DNA from: SAR86 cluster bacterium
GTDB lineage: Bacteria; Pseudomonadota; Gammaproteobacteria; Magnimaribacterales; Magnimaribacteraceae
NCBI GenBank assembly: GCA_023703575.1
Contig: CP097969.1
Location: forward strand, 1,335,517-1,399,516
Direction: 5' to 3'
Length of the DNA: 64,000 nucleotides
Shown piece after piece: positions 36,523 through 45,723 of this stretch. A model generated the notes under the pieces. That model was given only the letters and a program-made list of their open reading frames with translations. It did no database searches and was not told the DNA's origin. The translations under genes and the position numbers were made by a program. How positions within the stretch are numbered: the first letter of the stretch is position 1; the number at the start of each line of letters is the position of its first letter.

Positions 36523-37923
36523 ATGACAAATTTATACCCAGATCATCCAAATTTAAGGGGTAATTACGCTCCTTTAAGAATGGAGTGTAATATTCAAGAT
36601 CTCATCATTGAGGGAGAAGTTCCTAGAGATTTATTCGGTAGTTACTACAGAAATGGTCCAGATCCGCAATTTCCTCCTATGGAAGGAGACTACCACTGGT
36701 TTGCAGGCGATGGGATGATACATGCGTTCCATTTTGAAAATGGTAGGATTTCTTATTTAAACCGATGGGCCCAAACTTCTAAGTGGAAACAGGAGAGAAA
36801 AGCTGGCAGATCACTCATAAATGCTCTTAATCCAATGGATCCTGATCCAGAATTTAATTTTGAAGGTGAAGATGGAACTGCAAATACCAATATAGTTTTC
36901 CACTCTGGCAAACTATTAGCCCTTGAAGAAGGTCATAAACCTTTTGAACTTGATCCTTTAACCTTAGAGTCAAAAGGTGCCTGGAACTATAAAGGAAAAC
37001 TGGACTCAGCAATGACTGCACATCCAAAGATAGACCCAAAAACTGGAGAGATGATAGGTTTTAGCTATGGTTTTGGGGTAAATAAAATGAGCTACTTTGT
37101 AGTCAACTCAGAAGGGATAATGACTACATACAAAGAGTTTAAAACGCCTTACTCAAGTATGGTGCATGACTTTGTAGTTACCACAAAACATGTTATTTTC
37201 CCTATATTTCCTTTAATTATTGATTTTAATCTAACAGCAAGCGGTAAATCACCTATTGCTTGGGATGTTAATCGCCCGAGTCAAATAGGGATAATGCCAA
37301 GAGATGGTTCAACTGAAGATATAAAGTGGATAGAAAGCGATCCATGTTTTGTCTTCCATCCAATGAATGCCTTCGAAGATGGAGATAAAATAATTGCTGA
37401 TATGATGCAATTTGAAGAGGCACCTATGTTTCCTCATTTAGATGGATCAAGACCTGATCTTAAAAAAGGTGAAGCCAGATTGAATAGATGGGAAATTGAT
37501 CTAAGTTCAAACTCGGGTTCAATAAAAAAGCAGTATCTCGACGAAAGCATTGGCGAATTTCCAAGGTTAGACGAAAGAAAAACAATGTCTAAGTACAGAT
37601 ATGGATATTATGCTTCAAATAATGGAGATTCTCCTAAAGGAGTAAGCTTCAATACAGTAACTAGTTATGACTATGATACAGGCCATAAAGATAGTTTTAC
37701 TCTTTCTGAGTTTGATGCTGTAGGTGAACCAATATTTGTTCCAAAAAATCAGGAATCTAAAGAGGGAGAAGGTTATTTAATCGCACTTTCTTACTTGGGC
37801 AAAGAGAATCGTTCAGATTTGATGATCTTTGATGCAGAAAATGTTTCCAGTGGGCCGCTTGCAAAGGCTATGCTACCCCATAGAATTCCTTATGGTTTCC
37901 ATGGAAACTGGAGACAAGGTTAA
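36523..37923 (+). CDS. Carotenoid oxygenase family (carotenoid/stilbene cleavage dioxygenase)
   Basis: Non-heme Fe(II) seven-bladed propeller enzyme of the RPE65/CCD/lignostilbene dioxygenase family. 466 residues. Four His expected to bind iron are in MTAHPKID, SMVHDFVV, CFVFHPMNAF and the C-terminal YGFHGNW; a further family landmark is GSYYRNGPDPQF near the N-terminus with WFAGDGMIHAFHF after it. Substrate could be a carotenoid (yielding an apocarotenal or retinal) or a stilbene-like aromatic; sequence alone does not decide. It ends on a TTAA shared with the convergent LON-domain gene. Confidence 0.9.
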   Translation: MTNLYPDHPNLRGNYAPLRMECNIQDLIIEGEVPRDLFGSYYRNGPDPQFPPMEGDYHWFAGDGMIHAFHFENGRISYLNRWAQTSKWKQERKAGRSLINALNPMDPDPEFNFEGEDGTANTNIVFHSGKLLALEEGHKPFELDPLTLESKGAWNYKGKLDSAMTAHPKIDPKTGEMIGFSYGFGVNKMSYFVVNSEGIMTTYKEFKTPYSSMVHDFVVTTKHVIFPIFPLIIDFNLTASGKSPIAWDVNRPSQIGIMPRDGSTEDIKWIESDPCFVFHPMNAFEDGDKIIADMMQFEEAPMFPHLDGSRPDLKKGEARLNRWEIDLSSNSGSIKKQYLDESIGEFPRLDERKTMSKYRYGYYASNNGDSPKGVSFNTVTSYDYDTGHKDSFTLSEFDAVGEPIFVPKNQESKEGEGYLIALSYLGKENRSDLMIFDAENVSSGPLAKAMLPHRIPYGFHGNWRQG

Positions 37924-38516
37924 CCGCCTAATCTTTTAATCAAAACCTTTAAATAATCTAGCTTATCTCGGTTGTTTTCAAATTCTAGAATTGTTTGTTT
38001 CTCTTGAGGTCTCAGAGGAAGCACACTCGCCAGGATATAACAAACACTTATAGAACTATGGAGATCAAGATCCAAGTTAAGCTTTTTAATTTCAGGATGA
38101 TTTGTAATTTCTTTGACCATATTCCATAAATCTAGGTATTTCGGCTCATTTGATAGATTGTCATCTTCTTCGTTAATCCTTTCTATTTTTCCAAGCAATA
38201 ATTCATCTTCCTTTTTCCATACATCTTTAATCCTGATCTTATATTTACCCTGAACCGTTATGCCTAGTAAGCCATTATCAAGTTTATTAAAATCAACTAT
38301 CTCGACATAAGTAGCAATTTTATGATGAGGAAGATAATCATTATTTTCTTCGTTAAAATCATCTTTAAATAGGACAATACAAAAACCCTCAGAATTAGCT
38401 AGACATTCACTCACCATATCAATATATCTAGGCTCAAATATCTGTAAAGGCAAATAAGCACCCGGCAAAACATTCACAGATAAAGGAAATAAAGCTGAAG
38501 AGGTTTCTTTTTCCAT
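37920..38516 (-). CDS. LON peptidase substrate-binding domain protein
   Basis: 198-residue stand-alone N-terminal domain of Lon (LON/PUA-like), without ATPase or protease parts. Typical opening: ALFPLSVNVLPGAYLPLQIFEPRYIDMVSECL, of which LPLQIFEPRY is the family hallmark, and LGITVQGKYKIRI in the barrel. The biochemical role of these small proteins is not settled. Its ATG overlaps the mpl stop by one base, so the two genes are co-translated. Confidence 0.88.
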   Translation of the reverse strand: MEKETSSALFPLSVNVLPGAYLPLQIFEPRYIDMVSECLANSEGFCIVLFKDDFNEENNDYLPHHKIATYVEIVDFNKLDNGLLGITVQGKYKIRIKDVWKKEDELLLGKIERINEEDDNLSNEPKYLDLWNMVKEITNHPEIKKLNLDLDLHSSISVCYILASVLPLRPQEKQTILEFENNRDKLDYLKVLIKRLGG

Positions 38517-39865
38517 TAATTATATTTTTCTAAAAGTTTTTTGGAGAGGTTATCAAAATTGCCATTAGACATAATAAGCAAAATATCACCTGCAACAAAT
38601 AATGAATCTATACCATCTACAAAATTGTCAACATTACAAATATCAGAAAACTTTGATGGATTCTTATTAATAATTCCTTTGACTTGTTCAGAATCATCTC
38701 CTTTCCAAAAGATAAGGTCAGCTGCGGAAACTGAATGCAGTAATTGCTCATCATGAAAACCTGATTTCATAGTATTTGACCTCAGTTCAATCGCAGCTAG
38801 TAAGCGTTTTTTAGGAAATTTCTTCCTCAGGCCATCTAGGGTTGTTTTTATAGCTGTTGGGTGGTGAGCAAAGTCCTCTATAATCATGAGGTCTTCTGTA
38901 TCCAAAATAATATCTTGTCTCTTTGAAACACCTTGAAACTTTTCTAGTGAAGACAAAGAATCTTTCAACGAAATCCCATATTGTTTTGCTGCTAAAGCTG
39001 CTGAGATCGCATTTCTTGCGTTGTGCTCACCAAACATCTCCCAATCTATTCGACCTTGTTCTTGATCAATTTTATAGGTAGTTTGCTTTGAGTCATCATT
39101 GAATATTACTGAATTTTTGTTATTAATGTTTACGTCATAACTTATTAATTTGCTCCAAGTACCCATGTCGAGAACTTTTGAGATATTTGAATCATCATTT
39201 GGAAAAATAATCTGTGCTTCCTTTTTTAAAGTCCTTAGTAAGTGATGAAATTCTCGAAAAATATAAGATATATCAGGAAATATATCTGCATGATCAAATT
39301 CTAAGTTGTTTAAGATCAAAGTATCTGGTTTGTAGTGAATGAATTTTGATCTTTTGTCAAAGAATGCTGTGTCATATTCATCCGCCTCAATGACGAATAT
39401 ATCTTCACTCCCAAGTCTCGCAGACTTTTCAAAGTCTTTCGGTTTTCCTGCTATCAGATAGCCGACATCAATATTATTATCTTCAAATATCCAAGCGATC
39501 ATAGCTGTAGTGGTAGTTTTGCCATGAGTTCCTGATACTGCGATAACTTTCTTATCTTTTATAACATAATCATAAAGCCATTCGGGACCCGAAATAAGAT
39601 TAGACTTTTTAGAGAGTAAATATTCCAATGCTGGATTGCCCCTGGAGATTGAATTACCAATTACATAGTAATCAGCGACAGGGAGATCAGAGGAGTCATA
39701 GCCTTCGATTATTTCTATGCCCATATCCTTCAGATGATCTGACATTGGAGGATATATATTTTCATCACATCCAGAAATCTCTATACCCTTCTCTTTCCCC
39801 ATCAAGGCAAGACCGCCCATAAAAGTTCCGCAAATACCAAGTATATGAACTCTTTCTTTAGACAT
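38516..39865 (-). CDS. mpl: UDP-N-acetylmuramate:L-Ala-gamma-D-Glu-meso-DAP ligase Mpl
   Basis: Recycles murein tripeptide by joining it to UDP-MurNAc. Mur-ligase fold: N-terminal HILGICGTFMGGLALMGKEKG, the ATP loop VSGTHGKTTTTAMIAW, central EADEYDTAFFDKRSKF and the FEHNARNAISA-like GEHNARNAISAALAA. The frame is open to 39958, but ATG at 39865 (MSKERVHILGICG) gives the canonical N-terminus and 449 residues. Together with dacA, mltB and pgeF it shows active peptidoglycan turnover and quality control. Confidence 0.93.
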   Translation of the reverse strand: MSKERVHILGICGTFMGGLALMGKEKGIEISGCDENIYPPMSDHLKDMGIEIIEGYDSSDLPVADYYVIGNSISRGNPALEYLLSKKSNLISGPEWLYDYVIKDKKVIAVSGTHGKTTTTAMIAWIFEDNNIDVGYLIAGKPKDFEKSARLGSEDIFVIEADEYDTAFFDKRSKFIHYKPDTLILNNLEFDHADIFPDISYIFREFHHLLRTLKKEAQIIFPNDDSNISKVLDMGTWSKLISYDVNINNKNSVIFNDDSKQTTYKIDQEQGRIDWEMFGEHNARNAISAALAAKQYGISLKDSLSSLEKFQGVSKRQDIILDTEDLMIIEDFAHHPTAIKTTLDGLRKKFPKKRLLAAIELRSNTMKSGFHDEQLLHSVSAADLIFWKGDDSEQVKGIINKNPSKFSDICNVDNFVDGIDSLFVAGDILLIMSNGNFDNLSKKLLEKYN

Positions 39866-39928
39866 GACTTCATTATAACTATCAAGAATGATTACAAGAT
39901 AGATTTGTTTTAAAGTATTATTCTTACA

Positions 39929-41185
39929 ATGAAATCTCAGAATGCAATCTATGCTCAATCAGGAGGGGTTACTTCTGTTATCAATGCAACTGCCTCTGCG
40001 GTAATAGAGGCTTCTAGAAAATCAAAGAAAATTAATAAACTTTATGCTGGCAAGGATGGAATCATTGGGATACTCAATGAAGAACTAATTGATACCAGTC
40101 TAGAAAATTTTTCCGATATCAAAAAATTAATGCACACTCCAGGAGGCGCTTTTGGTTCCTGTAGACATAAACTCAAAGACGTCAATCAAAGTAAAAGAGA
40201 ATATGAAAGACTCATTGATGTTTTTAAGGCTCATGACATTGGTTACTTTTTTTACAATGGCGGAGGTGATTCTCAAGACACCTCAAACAAAATCGCCCAA
40301 TACACAAAAGATGCAGGATTTCCCGTTACCTGCATTGGCATACCAAAAACAATAGATAATGACTTGCCCTATACGGATAACTGTCCCGGTTTTGGATCCG
40401 TTGCAAAGTATATTGCCACATCAACTAAAGAAGCGGCTTTGGATGTAAAAAGTATGTCTAAGAGCTCAACCAAAGTATTTATCTTTGAGGTTATGGGCAG
40501 ACATGCAGGATGGTTGGCTGCTTCTGCAGGTCTTGCTAAATCAAAAAATAACTCTGCTCCTCATATTATCTTACTCCCAGAAGTAAGCTTTAATGAAAAA
40601 TTATTCCTAAAAAAAGTAAAAGAAGTTGTAAAAAAAGAGGATTATTGCGTCATTGTCGTGTCTGAAGGAGCTAAATACAAGAATGGAAAATTTCTTGCAG
40701 ATGCAGGGACAGTGGACTCATTTGGTCATAAACAACTTGGTGGGGTTGCACCTCGTATTGCTGAAATGATAAGCAATAAATTAGGTTTTAAATATCATTG
40801 GGCAGTCTCTGACTACTTACAACGTTCGGCTAGACATATTGCATCCCAGGTAGATTTAGATCATGCATATGCAGTGGGAAAAGCAGCTGTTGAATACGCT
40901 TCTTCGGGAGAAAACGCGATTATGCCAATAATAGTTAGAAAAAAAACTAAGTCATATTCCTGGGAGGTTGGAAAAGTTGCATTGAGCAAAGTAGCAAATA
41001 TAGAGAAAAAGATGCCTAGAAATTTCATCTCAAAAGATGGTTTTGGTATTACTCAGTCTTGTAAAAATTATCTAAGCCCATTAATTCAGGGTGAGGCTTG
41101 GGCGCCATTTGAAGATGGTGTAATTCAAACTGCTTCTTTGAAAAATAAACTTATCAGAAAAAAGCTTAGAAATTTCAAAATTTAA
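39929..41185 (+). CDS. pfp: 6-phosphofructokinase, pyrophosphate-dependent type
   Basis: Phosphofructokinase fold of 418 residues. The phosphoryl-donor loop reads FYNGGGDSQDT with Asp114 where ATP-dependent enzymes have Gly, and the next motif is IPKTIDNDLPYTD with Lys140 where ATP-enzymes have Gly. Both are the established markers of PPi use (EC 2.7.1.90). The substrate motif MGRHAGWLAASAGL is intact. A PPi enzyme works reversibly in glycolysis and gluconeogenesis. It is divergent from mpl and ends on a TTAA shared with the convergent reductase gene. Confidence 0.9.
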   Translation: MKSQNAIYAQSGGVTSVINATASAVIEASRKSKKINKLYAGKDGIIGILNEELIDTSLENFSDIKKLMHTPGGAFGSCRHKLKDVNQSKREYERLIDVFKAHDIGYFFYNGGGDSQDTSNKIAQYTKDAGFPVTCIGIPKTIDNDLPYTDNCPGFGSVAKYIATSTKEAALDVKSMSKSSTKVFIFEVMGRHAGWLAASAGLAKSKNNSAPHIILLPEVSFNEKLFLKKVKEVVKKEDYCVIVVSEGAKYKNGKFLADAGTVDSFGHKQLGGVAPRIAEMISNKLGFKYHWAVSDYLQRSARHIASQVDLDHAYAVGKAAVEYASSGENAIMPIIVRKKTKSYSWEVGKVALSKVANIEKKMPRNFISKDGFGITQSCKNYLSPLIQGEAWAPFEDGVIQTASLKNKLIRKKLRNFKI

Positions 41186-42360
41186 GACATAACTTTAAAT
41201 TCAATTTCTGCATTTTTTAATCTATCAACCAATACCTCTCCTAATCCAACAGCAGAGGTTAGAACTCCTCCATACTCCGGACCACCGGGCAAGTTATCAG
41301 AACGTGCAAGAGCCATTGCGGATTCACAAACTAATTTAGCCGTAGATTTATAACCCGGATCTCCAGACCCATACATTGTACAAATCTTCTTTTCATTATC
41401 TTCAGAACGAGCTACAAAAGTAGCCCTAAACCAACCATTATCTTGTGTTTCTTGACTAGGTCCTTCTCCTGGTTTGGGAAGGAAAGGTCTTACTAAATGT
41501 TTTATTGGAGTACTTAAAACTATAAAACCGATTAGGAGTCCTATCGAAGCTAATCTTGCATTTCTTTTTGAAGAAAATAAACCATGTTCTCCAAAAGTAA
41601 AGTTGTTTCCATAGGGTCTTTGATTCTGCTCCATTAGAGCGGCAGATCGTCTTACAACTCTTGTATTGGCTACAGCCATTACGCCTACACCGGCCCATCC
41701 ATCAAGGCCATCAATTTTCTCTACCTTAAATCCATCTTTAGAATTTTCCCTCTGCTCATCTGATACTGTATCTTCAGGATTCAAAACAAAAGGGTCTCTC
41801 ATTTCTTTTCCAACGCCATCCATAGTAAATATTGTCTCGGTTGTTCCGCCTGAGGCCCCGCCTTGAGCTTCATGATAGACGTCCACTCTTAATACAGGTT
41901 TGTTAAATTGAGAAATAGTAAAAAAAGCTCCGATATCAGAAGGTATGGAATCATAGCCGCAAGATGGAATAATTCTTATTCCTTTAGAAGCAGCTTCATC
42001 ATGATGTTTATCAATTAAACCTTTTACCCAATGATTCTCTCCAGTTATATCAGTATAGTGAGAGCCTTCTTCAACACATGCTTGAACCAGCAAAGAGCCA
42101 TATCTTGCAAATGGCCCAGCAGTAGATAAGACAACTTTAGTTTGACTTGTCATTAGTTTTAAAGCATCTAAGTCTGCTCCATCAGCTACAACTACGTCAC
42201 AATTGAGATTAAAGTCTGATTTAATTTGCTCAAGTTTCTCTTTATTTCTTCCTCCAATCGCCCAAGTCAAATCAGGATAATTATCTCGAATGTACTTACA
42301 ACAAATCTGACCTGTAAAACCGGTAGCCCCGTAAAGAATTATTTCGTACTGTTTATCCAT
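41182..42360 (-). CDS. Saccharopine-dehydrogenase-like / trans-acting enoyl reductase family protein
   Basis: 392 residues with an N-terminal Rossmann domain, EIILYGATGFTGQICCKYI, and the family sequence TWAIGGRNKEKLEQI; the centre has a hydrophobic helix (SIGLLIGFIVLSTPIKHLV) that could associate with membrane. Such proteins are annotated as saccharopine dehydrogenase NADP-binding domain or trans-acting enoyl reductases of lipid pathways; a lysine-metabolism role is unlikely. It overlaps the thioesterase gene upstream by 8 bases and lies opposite CoA-ester genes, so a lipid or acyl-CoA reductive step is inferred. Confidence 0.8.
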   Translation of the reverse strand: MDKQYEIILYGATGFTGQICCKYIRDNYPDLTWAIGGRNKEKLEQIKSDFNLNCDVVVADGADLDALKLMTSQTKVVLSTAGPFARYGSLLVQACVEEGSHYTDITGENHWVKGLIDKHHDEAASKGIRIIPSCGYDSIPSDIGAFFTISQFNKPVLRVDVYHEAQGGASGGTTETIFTMDGVGKEMRDPFVLNPEDTVSDEQRENSKDGFKVEKIDGLDGWAGVGVMAVANTRVVRRSAALMEQNQRPYGNNFTFGEHGLFSSKRNARLASIGLLIGFIVLSTPIKHLVRPFLPKPGEGPSQETQDNGWFRATFVARSEDNEKKICTMYGSGDPGYKSTAKLVCESAMALARSDNLPGGPEYGGVLTSAVGLGEVLVDRLKNAEIEFKVMS

Positions 42361-42766
42361 TATTTTTAATTATTCTTCCGACTCCTCCAAAAGTAATTAT
42401 AGTCTCTCCATCCACAGTTATATCACCTTCTGAAAAACCTAATGATTTCCCGATTTTTTTCGGTTTACAGCGGATTAACAGCTTGCTGCCTATAGGTGCA
42501 GGGGCTAAAAACTCTGAATGAAAGCTGACCGTTGTAACTAAACTATTTCTGTCTTTCATCATAGAGGATGTCAGGCAAAAATCAGCTAATGCCATGAGCG
42601 CTCCACCGTGTGCTGAGTTGTAAAAATTACTATGTTCCTCTTTAGCAAAAAAGATCATAAATAATTGATCATCTTCTTTTTTATAAAACCCTGGACCTAA
42701 ATTTTCTATATGAGGTTGGGGAATTTTTAACTCCTTGAAACCATCTGGTATTTCTTGATCTGTCAT
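42353..42766 (-). CDS. PaaI-type hotdog thioesterase
   Basis: 137-residue hotdog-fold acyl-CoA thioesterase of the PaaI/YbgC-like class. The catalytic/helix motif is NSAHGGALMALADFCLTSSM and the core strand VTTVSFHSEFLAPAPIGSKL follows the family pattern, with the end TVDGETIITFGGV. Its CoA substrate is not known. Co-transcribed with the saccharopine-dehydrogenase-like gene and divergent from a CoA transferase gene. Confidence 0.85.
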   Translation of the reverse strand: MTDQEIPDGFKELKIPQPHIENLGPGFYKKEDDQLFMIFFAKEEHSNFYNSAHGGALMALADFCLTSSMMKDRNSLVTTVSFHSEFLAPAPIGSKLLIRCKPKKIGKSLGFSEGDITVDGETIITFGGVGRIIKNNG

Positions 42767-42832
42767 AGCTTGATTATAATCCTAGTATGCATTAAATAAA
42801 TGGGGAAGTTTAATTTAAAGGAAACAAGTTGT

Positions 42833-44017
42833 ATGAGTGGAATTTTAGAGGGTGTAAAAGTTCTAGATTTTGGAAGATATATTGCAGGACCTTTTTGTGG
42901 TGCACTGCTTGCAGATTATGGCGCAGAAGTTATCAGAATAGAAAGAATTAGTGGAAGTGAAGATAGATATGTAACGCCCGTAACAGAAGATGGACAGGGA
43001 GCGATGTTTCTTCAGCTCAATCGAAATAAAATGGGTTTAACCTTAAATCCAACTAAAGATAAAGGTAGGGAAATAGTAAGAAGACTTGTAGAAAATTCTG
43101 ATATTGTTATTGCAAACTTACCAGAACAGACACTCAAATCAATGGGTCTTGATTATGATGATCTTAAATTAATAAATCCAGGGATAATACTGACTTCAAA
43201 CACAGCTTTTGGAACAACCGGTCCTTATGCAGAAAGAGTTGGATTTGACGGCGTTGCTCAAGCTATGTCAGGTGCTATGGATATGACCGGGCAGCCGGAC
43301 CAACCAACTAAAGCATATGCACCATATGTAGATTTTTGTAGTGCCTCGCTTGCGGCCTTTGGAACTCTATTAGCGTATTTGGAAAAACAAAAAACTGGTA
43401 GAGGTCAGAGGGTTCAAACATCCTTATTACAAACAGCGCTTACAACAACTAACAGTCTTTTAATCGAACAAGAAATACTAAATGTTAATAGGGTTGCATC
43501 TATGAATAGAGCCCAGACATCAGGTCCATCAGATACATTCAAAACAAAAGATGGATGGATCCTTGTTCAGACCGTAGGAGGCCCACTTTTTGAAAGATGG
43601 GTCAAACTGATGGGAGAAGAGGATTGGTTAACTGATGAGAGGTTTAAAGATGATTTAAGCAGAGGCGAAAACGGAGAACTTATAAGTGCAAGGATGTCAG
43701 ATTGGTGTGCAGAAAGAACATCTCAAGAAGCTATAGCTGCTTTAGAGAGTTCAAGAATTCCAGTAGGAGAAGTACTTAAAGCAAAACAGACACTTAATGA
43801 AGAACATATTATCGAAAAGGGTTCTTTTATTAAGATGAGTTATCCAACCATGGATGAAGAATACTCGGTAGTTGGTCCTGCAATAGAATTATCAGAAAAT
43901 CCAGGACAAATAAAAACTAGATCGCCTGAATTAGGTGAACATAATGTAGAAATTCTTTCTGGCCTTGGCTACACTCAAGAAGATATAGAGAAATTTAAAA
44001 TAGATAGAATTATCTAG
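42833..44017 (+). CDS. CaiB/BaiF family (class III) CoA transferase
   Basis: Class III CoA transferase, moving CoA between carboxylic acids through an aspartyl-CoA. From ATG 42833 (MSGILEGVKVLDFGRYIAGP) it has about 394 residues. Family marks are FGRYIAGPFCGALLADYGAEVIRIE (first 20: the N-terminal CoA-binding loop), LNRNKMGLTLNP, and the catalytic Asp in PYVDFCSASLAA. An ATG at 42800 would add 11 residues but has no ribosome-binding site. It is followed after 9 bases by an acyl-CoA dehydrogenase gene, suggesting activation then oxidation of one acyl substrate. Confidence 0.9.
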   Translation: MSGILEGVKVLDFGRYIAGPFCGALLADYGAEVIRIERISGSEDRYVTPVTEDGQGAMFLQLNRNKMGLTLNPTKDKGREIVRRLVENSDIVIANLPEQTLKSMGLDYDDLKLINPGIILTSNTAFGTTGPYAERVGFDGVAQAMSGAMDMTGQPDQPTKAYAPYVDFCSASLAAFGTLLAYLEKQKTGRGQRVQTSLLQTALTTTNSLLIEQEILNVNRVASMNRAQTSGPSDTFKTKDGWILVQTVGGPLFERWVKLMGEEDWLTDERFKDDLSRGENGELISARMSDWCAERTSQEAIAALESSRIPVGEVLKAKQTLNEEHIIEKGSFIKMSYPTMDEEYSVVGPAIELSENPGQIKTRSPELGEHNVEILSGLGYTQEDIEKFKIDRII

Positions 44018-44026
44018 GAGAGCAAT

Positions 44027-45190
44027 ATGGACTTTAAACTATCTGACCAACAAAAAGAACTTCAAGATACTGCAAGATCATTTGCTCAAAATGAAATGGT
44101 TGAAGTGGCCGATTCAATGGAGAAGACAAGCGAGCCACTTTCTAAGGAATGGCTAAAAAAATACTCAGAAATGGGTTTTTTAGGCATCAATGTTTCTGAA
44201 GATTATGGCGGACTAGGTTTATCTAATTTAGATGCGCTACTTGTCATGGAAGAATTCGCTAAAGTTTCTTCAGCAGTTGCTTTTCCAATATTTGAAAGTT
44301 GTGTCGGTCCTGTTAAGGCAATAGAACATTTTGCTTCTGAAGAATTAAAGCAGAAGGTCATTCCTGAAGTTTGTGCAGGAAATATAGTAGTTGCTGTTTC
44401 AATGTCAGAACCAAATGCAGGTTCAGCCTTGACTGATCTGACTACAAAAGCTGAAATTAAAGACAACAAATTTATTCTAAATGGTACTAAAAGATGGTGT
44501 TCTGGTGGAGGTCATTCTGAGGGTTATGTTGTTTACTGCAGAATGTCAGATGATCCAGGTGCAAATGGTATTGGAGCAGTTTATATCGAGAAAGATGCTC
44601 CTGGAGTAAGCTTTGGTCAGCAAGAAAAGCTTATGGGTTGGAATGGTATACCCTCTGCAGACATTTATTTTGATAACGTAGAAGTTCCAGTTGAAAATAT
44701 AATTGTTGAAGCTAATGGTGGTTTTAAAAAACTGATGGAAGCCTTCGATCTTGAAAGATGTGGCAATGCGATAATGTGCCTAGGACAAGCTTCTGGAGCA
44801 TTAGAGAGTGCAATTGACTATGTTCAAGAGAGAGAACAATTTGGTAAGCCCATTGTTGAATTTCAAGCTGTCCAAATGAAATTAGCGGAAATGGCAATGA
44901 AAGTTGAAGCATCAAGGCTTCTTATCCACCGAGCAGCTCATAATGCCCAGGAAGGTTTCCCAAGTATCTTCGAGTCGAGTGTTGGAAAATGTTTTTCAAA
45001 TGAGACTGCTCGAGAAGTAGTTGCATCTGCTATGCAGCTAATGGGTGGCTATGGATTTAATAAAGAATACTCCATGGAGAGAAAATATAGAGATGTTTGG
45101 GGCTGGGGAATAGCTGGTGGAACTATAGATATTCAAAAGATTAATATTACTTCAGCAATGGTGGGAAAAAGATTTAACCAAAGAAAGTAG
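44027..45190 (+). CDS. Acyl-CoA dehydrogenase
   Basis: FAD-dependent alpha,beta-dehydrogenation of an acyl-CoA. 387 residues with the FAD/substrate motifs VAVSMSEPNAGSALTDL and LNGTKRWCSGGGH, REQFGKPIVEFQAVQMKLAEM and the C-terminal MQLMGGYGFNKEYSMERKYRD. The usual MCAD-type catalytic Glu position near the C-terminus reads IAGGT, without Glu; Glu243 in AFDLERCGNA occupies the place used by isovaleryl-CoA and long-chain enzymes. A branched or bulky substrate is therefore possible. An AGGAG site precedes the ATG. Confidence 0.92.
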   Translation: MDFKLSDQQKELQDTARSFAQNEMVEVADSMEKTSEPLSKEWLKKYSEMGFLGINVSEDYGGLGLSNLDALLVMEEFAKVSSAVAFPIFESCVGPVKAIEHFASEELKQKVIPEVCAGNIVVAVSMSEPNAGSALTDLTTKAEIKDNKFILNGTKRWCSGGGHSEGYVVYCRMSDDPGANGIGAVYIEKDAPGVSFGQQEKLMGWNGIPSADIYFDNVEVPVENIIVEANGGFKKLMEAFDLERCGNAIMCLGQASGALESAIDYVQEREQFGKPIVEFQAVQMKLAEMAMKVEASRLLIHRAAHNAQEGFPSIFESSVGKCFSNETAREVVASAMQLMGGYGFNKEYSMERKYRDVWGWGIAGGTIDIQKINITSAMVGKRFNQRK

Positions 45191-45673
45191 TTACTTTAAT
45201 TCCAGAATTATTCTTTCAAGGTTTTCTACTAATTCTTCTTTTTCATCTTCAGTAAGAAAGTCGCCTATTGGGACGCGCTCTCCTTTTGAAGAAACTACTA
45301 TATGCGCTGGATACCAAGGATGCTCTGGTCGCTCTACTGAAACAAAAGACCACATCCTAAAATATTCCCAAACTTGGTCTCGTTTTCCTTGTCCTTTTTC
45401 AATTTTTAATGTTTCTTTTGTTAGGGTTATCACTTCTTGCTTATAAGTATTTTTCATAACTAAATAAACGCATACACCAACAAAAAGTATTTCTAATCCT
45501 GCAAATGGCAGAATCATAGTGGCACCGGCTAGGGCAAAACCAATACCAATTGATAAACATGTGAATGCTATTATAAGGATAAAAATCAAACTAGATTTCC
45601 AATCAGAAGATTGATTGGGACGAAGCAATATCCTGTATATTTTGTCTTCTAAGTTATTTTCAATTTTGACCAT
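45191..45673 (-). CDS. DUF2244 membrane protein
   Basis: 160-residue inner-membrane protein with two helices (SLIFILIIAFTCLSIGIGFAL first, then the second around GLEILFVGVCVYLVM) and a cytoplasmic C-terminal domain; the signature ATMILPFAGLEILFVG and the VSVERPEHPWYPAHIVV segment identify DUF2244. Function is unknown; relatives are found near cytochrome oxidase genes in some bacteria. Its stop codon directly abuts the acyl-CoA dehydrogenase stop. Confidence 0.85.
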   Translation of the reverse strand: MVKIENNLEDKIYRILLRPNQSSDWKSSLIFILIIAFTCLSIGIGFALAGATMILPFAGLEILFVGVCVYLVMKNTYKQEVITLTKETLKIEKGQGKRDQVWEYFRMWSFVSVERPEHPWYPAHIVVSSKGERVPIGDFLTEDEKEELVENLERIILELK

Positions 45674-45723
45674 ATAAAAAGGGTATCTATAATACTACTC
45701 TCTCGCCCAATAAACTTCAGTGA

